A DNA stretch of 64,000 nt from Strix aluco. Taxonomy: Eukaryota; Chordata; Aves; Strigiformes; Strigidae. Of the stretch, positions 10,701 to 21,626 are shown piece after piece. The DNA is taken from positions 53,883,330 through 53,947,329 of the forward strand of contig NC_133935.1 of the NCBI RefSeq assembly GCF_031877795.1, read 5' to 3'. Position 1 is the stretch's first letter. Every line of letters begins with the position of its first letter. The translations under genes and the position numbers were made by a program. A model generated the notes under the pieces. The model made no database searches. It was not told the origin of the DNA and was given only the letters and a program-made list of their open reading frames with translations.

Positions 10701-13700
10701 AAATAAGTAGGCTATTTAATTAACTAGTAAAACAATTTGCTTTGATTCATTTACTTTGATTCATCTTCTCTGACCAGAAGAACATAAAAGATCATCATTC
10801 TTAACTTCTCTGTCAGCACAGAGATGTAACCTAGAATTAAGTGGTGGAAAAATTGTTGAGGGAAAAGTGGAAAAAACAAGACAAAGAGAATGAAAGGTAG
10901 TGAATCCCCTTTCTCAAAAGAAGGGAAAAGAAATACTGCTGAGCTGCCTTGCTGTTACTAGTTGATGCTCTGTCAGGTTAGAAACTTCATTTTTCACACA
11001 GAATCAGAGACATTATGATACCTGAGAAGAGCTGCAGGCTTTTCATGAATTCAAAGAAAAATTAGAAAGGTAAAGATTCTCCTGTAAATTAACAGTGCTT
11101 TGATCTCTACTTTTTACAATAACAAAGAAAATCACCCTTTACACTATACACCTGAAATTAGCTGCATCATATTTTCTTTGCAGTGTACTCCAGTAAGGCA
11201 TTACAGTCTTCTCCTGCCTTCACCAGTGAACTGTTCTTCTCAAGGTGTCTTCTCTCATTCTAAGTGGTGACTGGTTATTTTCCAAACAGAAGCACAGAAG
11301 ACTGAATTTTCTACCCATTTCAACACTTTCTTCATGCACACCAGATGCTCTTATGCATAACCCCAAAGGATAGGATGAGCTCTATATCACACTCTGAAGA
11401 CAAGGAAATTCTGGTGGCTCCACAAGTAAAGTGAAATTACATGGCCTGTCTACCATAAATATCCCACATCTAGACTTTAGATATAAAAAGTATTAACAAA
11501 AACACTTCAGCTGTTCTATATTACTGCTCCATCAATGACAGAATGAGAGATGGGTTGAAGTATATTGGCTCTGTAACTGGTGCAATTCTCTACTCTTTGA
11601 AATCCCCACCAGCCAGAAGAAACTTTCAATAGCTGATGGGTGACCTTTTACCTAATTCAGTGGCAGGCGAGGTTAACTCCAAACTGAACACAACATAACA
11701 ATCTGACAACACACACACAAAGGTGAGCTTTATGTCAGTTTGAAACTTTTCTAAATACTAACAGATGAGTTTAAAAAAAAGAATTTTAGCCACTGAAGAT
11801 GTCCAGGAATCTGGGAGCCATTGAGGACAACAAAACAAATGCATAGTCTGTGGAAGGTACTCTCTTGCAACATATCTTGATATCCAAAGCCATTTCTTTA
11901 CCCCATCCTACCCTACCTGGACAAGACTTCATCCAACCCTTTCTCATCAGAGATTTACCTCATTCAGACACTGGTGGAACAAATAAACTGTATCATCTGT
12001 CAGCTGAAGGGGTCAGGAGGCATTAAAAAAAGGGTAGAGCTGCTTATTGACAAAGTAGTGACGGCTTTGTGTCCCAAGTCAGTTTGGCCCCTCTAGTCAT
12101 TTCACATGAAGGCAAGCAGTGGCCAGAATCTAGACCCTGCAGAGACACAGCAGAGCACTTGCTCCTGATGCCACTTCCTCTGAGACCTCCCAGGGAGAAG
12201 ACAGACATTCCTGGGCCACCAGTGTCCACAGGAAACTTCAAAAGAAGTTGACCCCAAAGTCTATCTGACAGCAGATAGACACTGACAGTTCCCAAAGAAT
12301 GAATATAAATTAATGCAAGTATGCCAATGAAAACATTATCCTGATGAAATGTAACAAGGGAATCACCTAATGTACTGAATGCAAAATTTTATTAGATCCC
12401 AACTTACAACTTGGTTACTGAAATTGTTTTGGGCTACTTAAAAATACTTATTTGTATACACTAAATACAGATATACACAAGTGTTCTGGGTAATGTCTAA
12501 AGGAACTTTCAAAAAACAGAGTTTATGAATGTAGAGCTGTAATTGGTGTGCAAACAAGTGAGACTGGTCAAAAATATTCACTCTATAAACAAGGCCATTC
12601 ATGAAAGGTTGAATAAATTAGGAGTGGGTGGTTCTCTCAGCAATGCTGTCATACCCTTTCTTAAAAGGAGCTTCTGATCATTCAGTAGCTCCTTTGTGTG
12701 CCTTTTATTCCTATCTGTGATCCCATCTGTCACAAGACTCTCCACATCCTTAAATATTACCTCTTATCTGACCATTCTAGTCTAAAAGCAGATAAAATAT
12801 TTATGTGTCACATAAATATATGCCACATGGCAGAGTGAGAGTGAATATGAGAATGAAGGCATGTGCAGTCACATAAAGACATGACTTCATACTGAAAAAG
12901 ATACAACCTCCGTCTGTTTGCAGGAATACCATAATCTCTTGCTTGTCACTTTACATGAGTAGTTTATCAGAAAAACACATTGACAGGATTGTGCCAACCA
13001 GCATTTTTGGATATGAGCACAGACATATTTTTGGATTTTCAGGACATTTGTCTGGTTTTAAATATCAATAGTGGAATGTATTCTAACAGAGCAGTCCTTA
13101 AGCAGCCCTCTCAGAAAAGTAGAATTTAGCTCATTCATCCATTCAGAGACATGAAGTGCTAAAGAGAATAGCACTTTCTCTCTAGTAAAGACTTTTATCA
13201 TATCACACTCTTTGTCACAGTATTATCACTTATACTTCTTTATAATAACAAATTGCTGCAAAGCCATGAGTAGTTCTTTGTTTTGTTTTGTTTTATCCTT
13301 ACTAGCTGCCCACTTATTCAATGCCTTGTCTAAAGACAGATTGATTCATTTCCTCCCAACTACCGCTATGGAAAGATTCAGAATAGTACCTGAGAGCTTC
13401 ATACACATTCAAGAATTTATTTTCACATCCTGTCTGTGAGAAAGCAGCTATTATTGCCCCTATCTTTGTACTGAGAGAATTAATGCACTGGAGGACTGAA
13501 ATCAGATTTACTCTAAATGCCTATTTAGGTGCCTATTTTAAGAAAACGAGGGTGTGAACATTATAGCTCCTGCTCTAAGCACTGCTTTTGCAATAATCCG
13601 AAGTCAAGCACTTGGGATATAGATTCCATGTTCCTCTTGTGTCCCCTCTATTTATTCCTCTCCTCTTGGGCCAGTGAAATCCATCCTTTGCTGCAAGATG

Positions 13701-13722
13701 TCACTGTTTCAACAAATCTTAT
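7758..13722. other. AT-rich intergenic sequence, no gene recognised
   Basis: Nearly 6 kb without a supported gene. Open frames here are all under about 100 codons, lie on both strands and carry no domain motifs. Minor local repeats include CTTTGATTCAT at 10740-10750 and 10754-10764, and a (TTTTG) run at 13276-13295. I could not recognise any transposable element other than the CR1 copies at the edges. Confidence 0.6.
13276..13295. repeat. TTTTG short tandem repeat
   Basis: Four near-perfect units of a five-base TTTTG motif lie in a row. This is a simple microsatellite with no adjoining recognisable element. Confidence 0.8.
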
Positions 13723-13770
13723 AGAATCATAAAAACATTTAGGTTGGAAAAGACCTTTAAGATCATTGAT
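13723..13770 (-). mobile_element. Very short CR1 3' stub (antisense)
   Basis: Only the last 45 or so bases of a CR1 are left: ATAGAATCATAAAAACATTT, then AGGTTGGAAAAGACCTTTAA and GATCAT. This is the terminal hairpin region plus the 3' repeat of the element, read backwards. The homology ends inside a perfect inverted repeat (13755-13777). Such severe 5' truncation is normal for CR1. Confidence 0.85.
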
Positions 13771-13777
13771 CTTAAAG
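13755..13777. repeat. Perfect 11-bp inverted repeat at the CR1 stub breakpoint
   Basis: The left arm CTTTAAGATCA (13755-13765) is separated by one T from its exact reverse complement TGATCTTAAAG (13767-13777). The left arm is CR1 3'-end sequence; the right arm is not expected there. This suggests that a short stretch was copied back in inverted orientation when the element was truncated. Confidence 0.9.
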
Positions 13778-14590
13778 ATCTTTTTCAGATCCTCTTTGCC
13801 CTTCCACCCCTTTTGCAACGATTTATACCCAGTCATCAGAATAACCTTTGAGTAGTAGGGGACTGGGGTTTGGACTACTCTCAGCTCAGTAGACAGCCAG
13901 CTAAGTAGGGATCTGAACTCAAACTTCTCACTCCTTGTAGAGTCATCATACCAAAAAACAGCAATCATTATGGCTTGCACTTAATTTTGAGAGAAGCTTC
14001 GTTTTGTCAGGTAGGGTAAGTCTGACAAGCTACTTAACAGAGGCTCACTTCATTTCTGGACCCCAAATGCTCTCAGAAAAGGGGTAGGTGCTAAATTACT
14101 CTGCAGAGAAAATTATGGGCACGCCCAGGATGAGGACTGTGGACATCTAGAGATCCAAATCACACAGAAGGCTCCTACTGAAGTTGAGTGTCCCTAAGGT
14201 TGGGTGAAGAATTTGAACCATGTGCTACATGTGGACAGAGTCCCACCTTCCTCTCTTACATCCTTGACTGGATTTACTCATATAGCTTGAGGCATATTCA
14301 CAGTGCTTTTAATTCTGTTCCCCCTAAATTTGGAAATGTTTATCTGTTTATTTAGATACCTGAAAGCATTTAAAGATATCTTCCTTGTCATTCTTTTATT
14401 AAGCAATACCTTGAACTTTAATAGCATCTTCAATGTAAGTGTCATGTGAATGGAAATTACAGAATTTGTATCATGGATAATTCCAAAATTATTTTTGTTC
14501 CAAATGAAAATAAGCTATTAAAAATGAGCATTGATTCATTCAGAAACAGAAAAAATTTTGTTGAATTGACTCAGAAATTAATCATAAAAC

Positions 14591-14603
14591 AAAAAAAAAA
14601 AAA
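14591..14603. repeat. A13 homopolymer
   Basis: An uninterrupted run of 13 A on the + strand, followed by ACC-rich sequence. No retrocopy body was recognised next to it. Confidence 0.9.
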
Positions 14604-14897
14604 CCAACAACCTTGGAAATTATAGTTTGAAAACCTGATACTCCCCTTTCCTGGCCAGTGCATATGTTTTGTGCTTCTCCTACAGCCATGTGACTCCTGC
14701 GGTGCTCCAGGCAGCCTGGTCAGAACAGAGCATCTCCTCCTTCTTTTGAAAAGGAACTGAGCTTCAGATCAGGAGCTGCAGCTGCCACACACTATTAAAA
14801 ACCATGAAAGAAAACTCCCAGCACTAGTATAACAAGTAGAAATATTCTGTCTCAGGTTTCTCAATGGAAACACTTTAGGTTACTTTTCTCCTCAGTG

Positions 14898-14912
14898 AAA
14901 AAAAAAAAAAAA
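14898..14912. repeat. A15 homopolymer
   Basis: An uninterrupted run of 15 A on the + strand, with a shorter A run shortly after. No recognisable retrocopy precedes it. Confidence 0.9.
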
Positions 14913-17890
14913 TCAGTGGGAAAAAAACCACAAGTTTTGCTAAGGAATCAGCCTGACAAAAAATTTGCGGACACTTCTAAATATGCACATTGGTGAACTC
15001 CACACAAGTCAAAAGTTTTGTGATCAGAACAGATTATTATGCTCATCACCTTTACCTCTGACACATGAACAAATCATCCAACAATTCCTGCCCTGAGATC
15101 AGAAATTCATAGGTAGTTGGAGTGAGTGGTTTAGGAAGCCTACAGCACTGGTCTGAACATGTAATGTCCTTGGTCCAACCCAGCTTGCATTAGTCACCTA
15201 CCTCGAGCTCCTGTCTCGTGAACAAAGGTGGCCTATGTGCTCTCTCTAAGGAGAAGGACCTTAGACTTGAAACACCCTGTGGGAGTACCCACCTTATTGA
15301 CCACAGAAGAAGACTTTGGGCACCAACTTTCCCATCTCAGCTGAGCAGTCAGAGTTAGGAGTGGTAAATCTGAGCGTAAGTAAATTTATCACACACTTAG
15401 TAACATGCTAACAATTTCTTATGGTCCACTTTACCAATAAAATTTTTCACATTTTCCATGCAGAGAAATTGACGAGTGGGACTCTTGGTAAGAGTCATGT
15501 AATAAGTCAGGGTTATAGGAGAGTACATTGTTCTTAAGTTTAACTGTCTTCCCCTTGTCTAACTATTTCCAATGTATTTCCCACCCTGTTCATTTTAATG
15601 TGTTTATTATTTACCTCATTTCCTGCTGACTTCTCTGTTCTTTAATCCCCCTACTTCAGTCTTGCTCTGCTCCTCTCATTCGTTTTTCCACCCTACTGAT
15701 GCATAGTTTATGATGTACCTTTTTTTTTAATAATACCCTTAATTTTTAATCCACTTAATTTTTAAGTGTCCTCTTTTCAATACCTCACAGAGATCTCTTC
15801 TTCCCAGCCCCTTGTTTTACCCTCCATCCTGCTATTCCCTGGTTTGCTCTATATATTCATACATATTCTAGGACATCTTTGTGTAGAACATCTTCCAGGC
15901 CACCTTTTGGACCTTTCAAGCACAGCAAGATTAGCTGAGATAGTCTCAGCAGAGCCAGTTGTGATGCCAGGACAAGCCCTCCACACCTCTCAAACTGCTC
16001 GTTTTGCTCATCCAGGAATAGCAGGAGCTGTTTTATTCCCAAGAGCTGTCAGAAGATCCTTCTTTCACACAGGAGTGATGTGTCCCCTGTAAAATTCAAT
16101 CTGAAGCCACAGGTGGTGCTCTGACAGCAGATCTCAGAGGCAATCAGTTGCAATAGCATCCTCGGATGCTTGACCACTCCTGAAACATACCAGTGAGCTT
16201 CTCGTTTTTCACCCAGAGCTCTCTGCAGGGAGCCCAGGTATGGTATCCTCTCCCCCAGTTCTGATGGGACCACTGTTCCTGTACTGTTATATGTTAACAG
16301 CAAAACCAGAAAATCATGGTACACCACGTAGCTTATCAGGCAGACCTACCTCATCCCAGTTGTTAACATGTCCAAGCTTTCCTTCCTACTTCTTACAAAT
16401 ACATACTTCTGGTTCTTATAAAAATATAATATTTTCCTTTGCAGAAGATCACTAACTTATACCATGCCTGGGTCTGTTTCAGTACACATAAATTCTGCTG
16501 AAGTTAAGACACAGGGTCAACACTGTTGAGGGATTTAGATGAAAATCCAGCCTGGCTTGGCCAGAAACCCTGCTCGGCTCTGTCATCTTCTGCATCAGCA
16601 CGAGAGACCAACAGCCTGCAAGTCCTCCGCCATCACAACACATGATCCCTGTCTTTTTCGTGACAGGTAGCCAGTGACACCATTTGTCCAAAAAGTATGA
16701 AACAAACTGTGAAGACCTATAAGAGGGGCTTTGCCTCCAGGTCTCCTCTATCTACTGAACAAGCTGGGGAATAGTCCATGGCTGAGAGCTGTACCCTGAG
16801 ACCCCTGCCCTTCTCTTTCCCTGCAGCCAGATGAGGCCATGGGGTTGATGCACATGCTCAGTGTCCCTGTGTCCATGACTGTGTGCTGGGACTGTCCCTC
16901 ACAAGTGTGGAGATGGGCTCACAGCTCTCAACTCACTGCCATTTCCCTGCCTTGGGTCATGGCAGACAGCCACAACACCACAACAGCTCTTTTATAATTA
17001 ACAACACATTGACCTGCTGTTTTCCTATTCTTTTACACATGATGACCACAGAATTGGTCCATAGCCTCAGAAATGCTGTTAGATGTTGTAACTTGGCTAC
17101 TGTGTTACTTCTGATATTACTTCTGATTCTTCTAACACATTCTACTGAAACAGGAAAAATTACCCCACAGTTATTGCTGCAACAGAAATCTATCCCATGC
17201 CAGTAATGTAGATAGTACTTAGTGCTTAGTTATAGAGGAAATTAAACATTATGAAAAAAATTTATTGCAAGATAGAGAAAATAAAAATGTTTCGCCTATC
17301 TGCTTCCCCAGAAATAACAGCAACATTTGTATTGTAAATATAGTCAGGATACAAGCAAAATCTCAAGGGGACACTGTTTCCAGCTGTGCTCATGTTTTGC
17401 ATGACTGATGATTTTAATATTTTGATGCTTCTAATTTTTACATCCCTTTCTGTTTATTTTGGGGCATTCAGGAGAAGGGATTTGTACTCATTTAAAAACA
17501 CTTTGAAAAGCAAGAATACTGGCCGAGACCTTCTTGGAAAGAGCTCAACTGTGCCATGTAGAAAGGAACAGCTTTGATGTCTTCGAGGAAGTGGTCTTGC
17601 TGAGCTGGCATTTTACAGTTTGTTTCTGTCCAAACTTAACTGCTTGTGCTGATTCATTAACAAAGGAAATGGCTGTTCTTTGCCAGATCACACTTGTCTA
17701 TGCCAAGCTAGTTTAGCCAGACACCAGTGGTTCCTGTATGTAGCATGTGCATAACCCCTCTAACATGGTCACGTATTAAAGCCAGTGGCAAAGAAATATT
17801 GGGAATGGTTTTGCCTTTAAAAAAGATGACTTGAATGTATGGAAACTTTTGCTAGTTGTACCAAATTCAAAATATTTTCAGCAATGAAAA

Positions 17891-17916
17891 CTTAATCAAA
17901 ACTATGCTTGATTAAG
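17891..17916. repeat. 9-bp perfect hairpin
   Basis: CTTAATCAA at 17891-17899 pairs exactly with TTGATTAAG at 17908-17916 across an 8-base loop. The stem is short and AT-rich, so its structural significance is doubtful. Confidence 0.8.
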
Positions 17917-20135
17917 CGATGTAAAAATATCTATTTCTGCATCAAACATGCAATGTGTGTTTTGGTCAGATGCAAAATTGTCTTTGTGCTAAATTAAGAC
18001 TATTTCTAATGTGAAACTCCTGGCCTCTTTTCCATTGTTTTGTGACATCTCTGACTGCCATCCTTCCTCTTCAGTATGTTCACCAGCAGCACCTGCCCAC
18101 CATTTTCAAGAGCTTCCATTCTACTTAAGAGTTTCCACCCCTTCCCCCAGCAAAGGAGGGGATGCCTCTGGGGCCATCTTAACACACATCAGATTTTCCT
18201 GTTTTGTAAAAGGTTATCCTTGTACTGTAGACCCAAGAAGTGATAAACAGCATCTCCATCAAGTCTTTCTTAACTTTAAAATTTCCCACCAGGGTCCAAA
18301 TATCCTGCTAGCTATGCTGCTGGCTGCATTTAAGATTTCCTTTATCTAAAACAATAGCTTATTTTCTAATGTCTTACCAATCCAATGGGTTTAGTATTTT
18401 TTAAAAATTGAATGCAAGTTTGTCTATAAAGGGAAGGGAACCTATTCTCTCTGGTGTTACAGAAGAATTATAAAATACCTTGGTCTTTAAAAGAGGTATC
18501 TTGCAGGATTTAAACGTGAGAGTAGGATCACCAATCAGAGCAATGGGGAACATACACAGAGACACAGGATTCCCTCCAAGTGAGCTAAAGCCCCAGAGCT
18601 GTGTGGGCAGCGTTTCTGGGGAGCTGCTGTCTGCAGCAAGGGTCTGCCTTCCCACTACAGTAACTGTTCCTGAATGTGAATCTATCTCTTTCTTGCTGCC
18701 TTTGAGCTGTTTAAACTAACACCTTTTATCTCACTATTGGAGTGGGATAACAACATTTTGGAGGAAAAATATTGAGTGCTGAATATTGTCTGATAGTTTA
18801 AACTAGGAAGGGTTAGAACCTCTTTGGTATAAAAACATAGTAAGAACACTGCATGTCCATGTTGACCTACACCATTTACACCAAACTGACTTTTGACTAT
18901 ATGGTTTACTCATGAGGCTCTCATTAAATTATCTGAGCTCACTACATGTCTTTTTTGCACCTCTGAAATTATAACTGTTCCTGTATAAGCAAGCTGGATG
19001 AGACTGCATATGAAAGGTCACAGAAGTCCATGTTCAGTTTCTTCCTAGATCAAGGAAACAAGCCATTGGAATAAACATGGTACATCTGAAATTAATTCTC
19101 TGTCTGATCTCCCAAGACTAAAAAGCTTTTCTTGGTCCACTGTTTCTTTGCAAAACTATGTTAAATTATCCTCTTAAATATGTTCATAAGATAGATGCAT
19201 GCTTCAGTACCTTGGTGACACAGGACTGCTTGACGAAGGGACAGGTGATATTTAGCCAAGCATTAGAGACATGTGAGGAGCTCATGCATGCCTCTAAACC
19301 TATGATTTATTATGGCAAACAAGGGACAAAAAGGACATATGACTATGTAGTTCAGCACTTAGTATGACAGGAGCAGGCTTTGAATTCCTGTTCTGACTTC
19401 CAGCACCATTTCTGCATTCTGCATTAAACTGTCATCAGCTAAAATAAGGAAACAAATCATGGGAAGGGAAGCTTGAGTCAAGGCAAGTCCTCCTTCCCCC
19501 AGGGCAGGGAAACTCTCCTGTGTGTCTTAGCTCTCCCCTCTGCTTTCTGGGAAGCCTATGAGCCAAACCAGGGATATGGTTTCACTCAAGGAGACAAGTG
19601 AGAGACAAAGAAAACGAGTAGCTGTCAAAACTCAGCCTAAATATGATGATTTCTTTTGTAAAGTTATGGATAACTGAGTTTTTCCAAAAGCAGTCATTTG
19701 CTTTAAACATTTCTAAATAGACTTCAAGGCAAAAGCAGACACCTTTCAGGACAATCCAGGCGTGACTCCCTCCCTCCCAGCATCTATGTATAGAGACTAC
19801 AGTATTTCAAGATTATCTGTATGTGGTAATACAATACTGTACTATTGGTTCAATTAATTACTTAACACAGATATAGACTCAAGACAATACTCTCAGCAAT
19901 ATTTACAAGGTCTTCTGGAGGCAGACCTCAGTTTGCTCTTTGCATGCTTGGAAATTAATGAAAGCTGTGTGGGTGCATTTAATGGACATTATTCAGGCTT
20001 GATAGTCTATTAGCTGGAGCCACACAGATGGATTCATGGCATGAGCAGAGCAAGGGAACATCTGCCTGCAGAAGACCATTTAGACATTCACTCACATTTA
20101 TTGCTCTGACTGTGAAGAAGTCATTGGCTTCCCAA

Positions 20136-20582
20136 CAAGGCCAAGAGCAAGGTCTTGCACAAGGGTTAAAGCAATCCCATGCACAAATGCAGGCTGGGTG
20201 ATGAGTGGATTGAGAGCAGCCTTGTGGAGAAGGACTTGGGGGTATTGGTAGATGGAAAACTGACTATGAGCCAGCAATGTGTGTTCGCAGCCCAGAAAAC
20301 CAAACGTATCCTGGGCTGCATCAAGAGAAGCGTGGCCAGCAGGTCAAGGGAAGAGATTCTCCCCCTCTGCTCCACGTTCGTGAGACCCCACCTGGAGTAT
20401 TGTGTGCAGCTCTGGGGCCCCCAACATAAGAAGGACATGGACCTGCTTGAGTCAGTCCAGAGGAGGGCCATGAAGATGATCAGGGGGCTGGAGCACCTCC
20501 CTTGTGAAGACAGGCTGAGAGAGTTGGGGTTCAGCCTAGAGAAGAGAAGGCTCCAGGGAGGCCTTATAGCAGGCTTTAAAAA
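20136..20582 (+). mobile_element. CR1 LINE internal fragment (WIES type), lacking both ends
   Basis: The + strand frame shows the C-terminal third of CR1 ORF2: [85 protein letters not shown] and [11 protein letters not shown]. The homology begins near an NKAK motif at about 20138 and breaks off near 20582, well before ORF2 should end. There is no terminal repeat at this end. Because CR1 inserts 3' end first, the missing 3' part must have been lost or displaced after insertion. A stand-alone CR1 3' tail of the same orientation lies about 970 bases downstream. Confidence 0.92.
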
Positions 20583-21549
20583 CACATGGAACAAGAAGTT
20601 TAAAAATCATATTTTATTCTTGCTATCTCATGACTCCAAGGTGCTGCCAAATTGAATAAGTAGGTGGCAGCCAAAGTAATAACAGGCATTTTCACTTGCT
20701 CTCTCTCCTTTTATACGTATATACACACATATATACAGAGAGAGAAAGAGAGATGATCCATGAGAATGGAATTTGAATGAAAGAATTGCTGGGCATTTGC
20801 TTTTCTATTTTATTCTCTGAGGTCCTCAGTTCTTCGAAGAAGCAAGTCAACCCTTCTTTGTTCTTCAACATATCAAGAAATTTTTATTAACCTTAAACTG
20901 AATAGAAATTAAGGATGAATGATGGCTTTTAACTGATTATTAAAATCATGTTTAGCTCTTAAACACTAACTGGTTACAAAGCAGGATCTAGATGAGATGT
21001 TAAGTAATTTCAAGTATTGAAAATACAAACAACATACATAACCTTTCAATGGTGATATGTATCTCCATTTGCTAAAGCTCCTTCTTCCTCTTCATGTGGG
21101 CATGCCAATGCCCACACTCCTTATATCAAGGCACAGAAGTCCAGAAGATAAAGGAAAAGATCATCCTTGTATATGCCAGTGAACACGGGGGCAGATTTTG
21201 AAAGAACACACTTAAAATTTCCTCAGCAGAAAATATTTGGTACCTGGCACTTTTGAAGATGAAAGTATGAATCTATTATACAGGTACTAAAAGAAGTAAA
21301 TTTCTCTTTTATATAATTTTGAAATAAGTTTATAACACACACCAACATTTTGCAGCTGTTAAATCACAGCCACTAGTTCCCTGAGGAAGTAGGTTACCAG
21401 GTCTCCATCTTGCTTTTCATGAGGCCTTCGTATTTGTATTTTTCTGGCACTTTACAATATTGAGTCTTGAAATGCTGTCTGTGCTGCCTTATCTGCTGTG
21501 AAGCTGATATCTTGCATTTTCTCACTCAGTTTTCTTTTCTTGTGCAACA
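20583..21549. other. AT-rich sequence between two CR1 pieces
   Basis: This is about 970 bases of AT-rich sequence between a CR1 body without its 3' end and a CR1 3' tail without its body, both on the + strand. It includes a short mixed TA/CA/GA microsatellite at 20711-20754. No gene or known element is recognised. It may be an insertion into, or a replacement of the middle of, one CR1 copy. Confidence 0.5.
20711..20754. repeat. Compound TA/CA/GA microsatellite
   Basis: Alternating ATACGTATATACACACATA is followed by ATATACAGAGAGAGAAAGAG. It is a short compound dinucleotide repeat, interrupted at several places. Confidence 0.8.
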
Positions 21550-21626
21550 GGATCAGGTGGTTAAAGTTTAAGGTCCTCTACAGGTCCCTTCCAACCATCC
21601 TATGATTCTATGATTTTATGATTTAT
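21550..21626 (+). mobile_element. CR1 3' tail only
   Basis: TAAGGTCCTCTACAGGTCCC, then CTTCCAACCATCCTATGATT and CTATGATTTTATGATT, is the standard CR1 3' terminus with its short terminal repeats. Only about 75 bases of the element are present. The copy is either a very short insertion of its own or the detached tail of the CR1 body at 20136-20582. Confidence 0.88.

Larger units (their letters stand above)
13778..20135. other. Intergenic sequence, no gene recognised
   Basis: More than 6 kb without a supported gene. It has A runs at 14591-14603 and 14898-14912 and a 9-bp hairpin at 17891-17916. An antisense frame at 15857-16327 is open apart from one stop and has no recognised product. Frames at 16883-17206 and 18011-18349 on the + strand have no domain motifs and no supporting splice context. 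No CR1 could be recognised inside the block. Confidence 0.55.

Noticed and set aside
20166-20594. 142-codon minus-strand frame
   Set aside because: It is the antisense shadow of a + strand CR1 ORF2 fragment.
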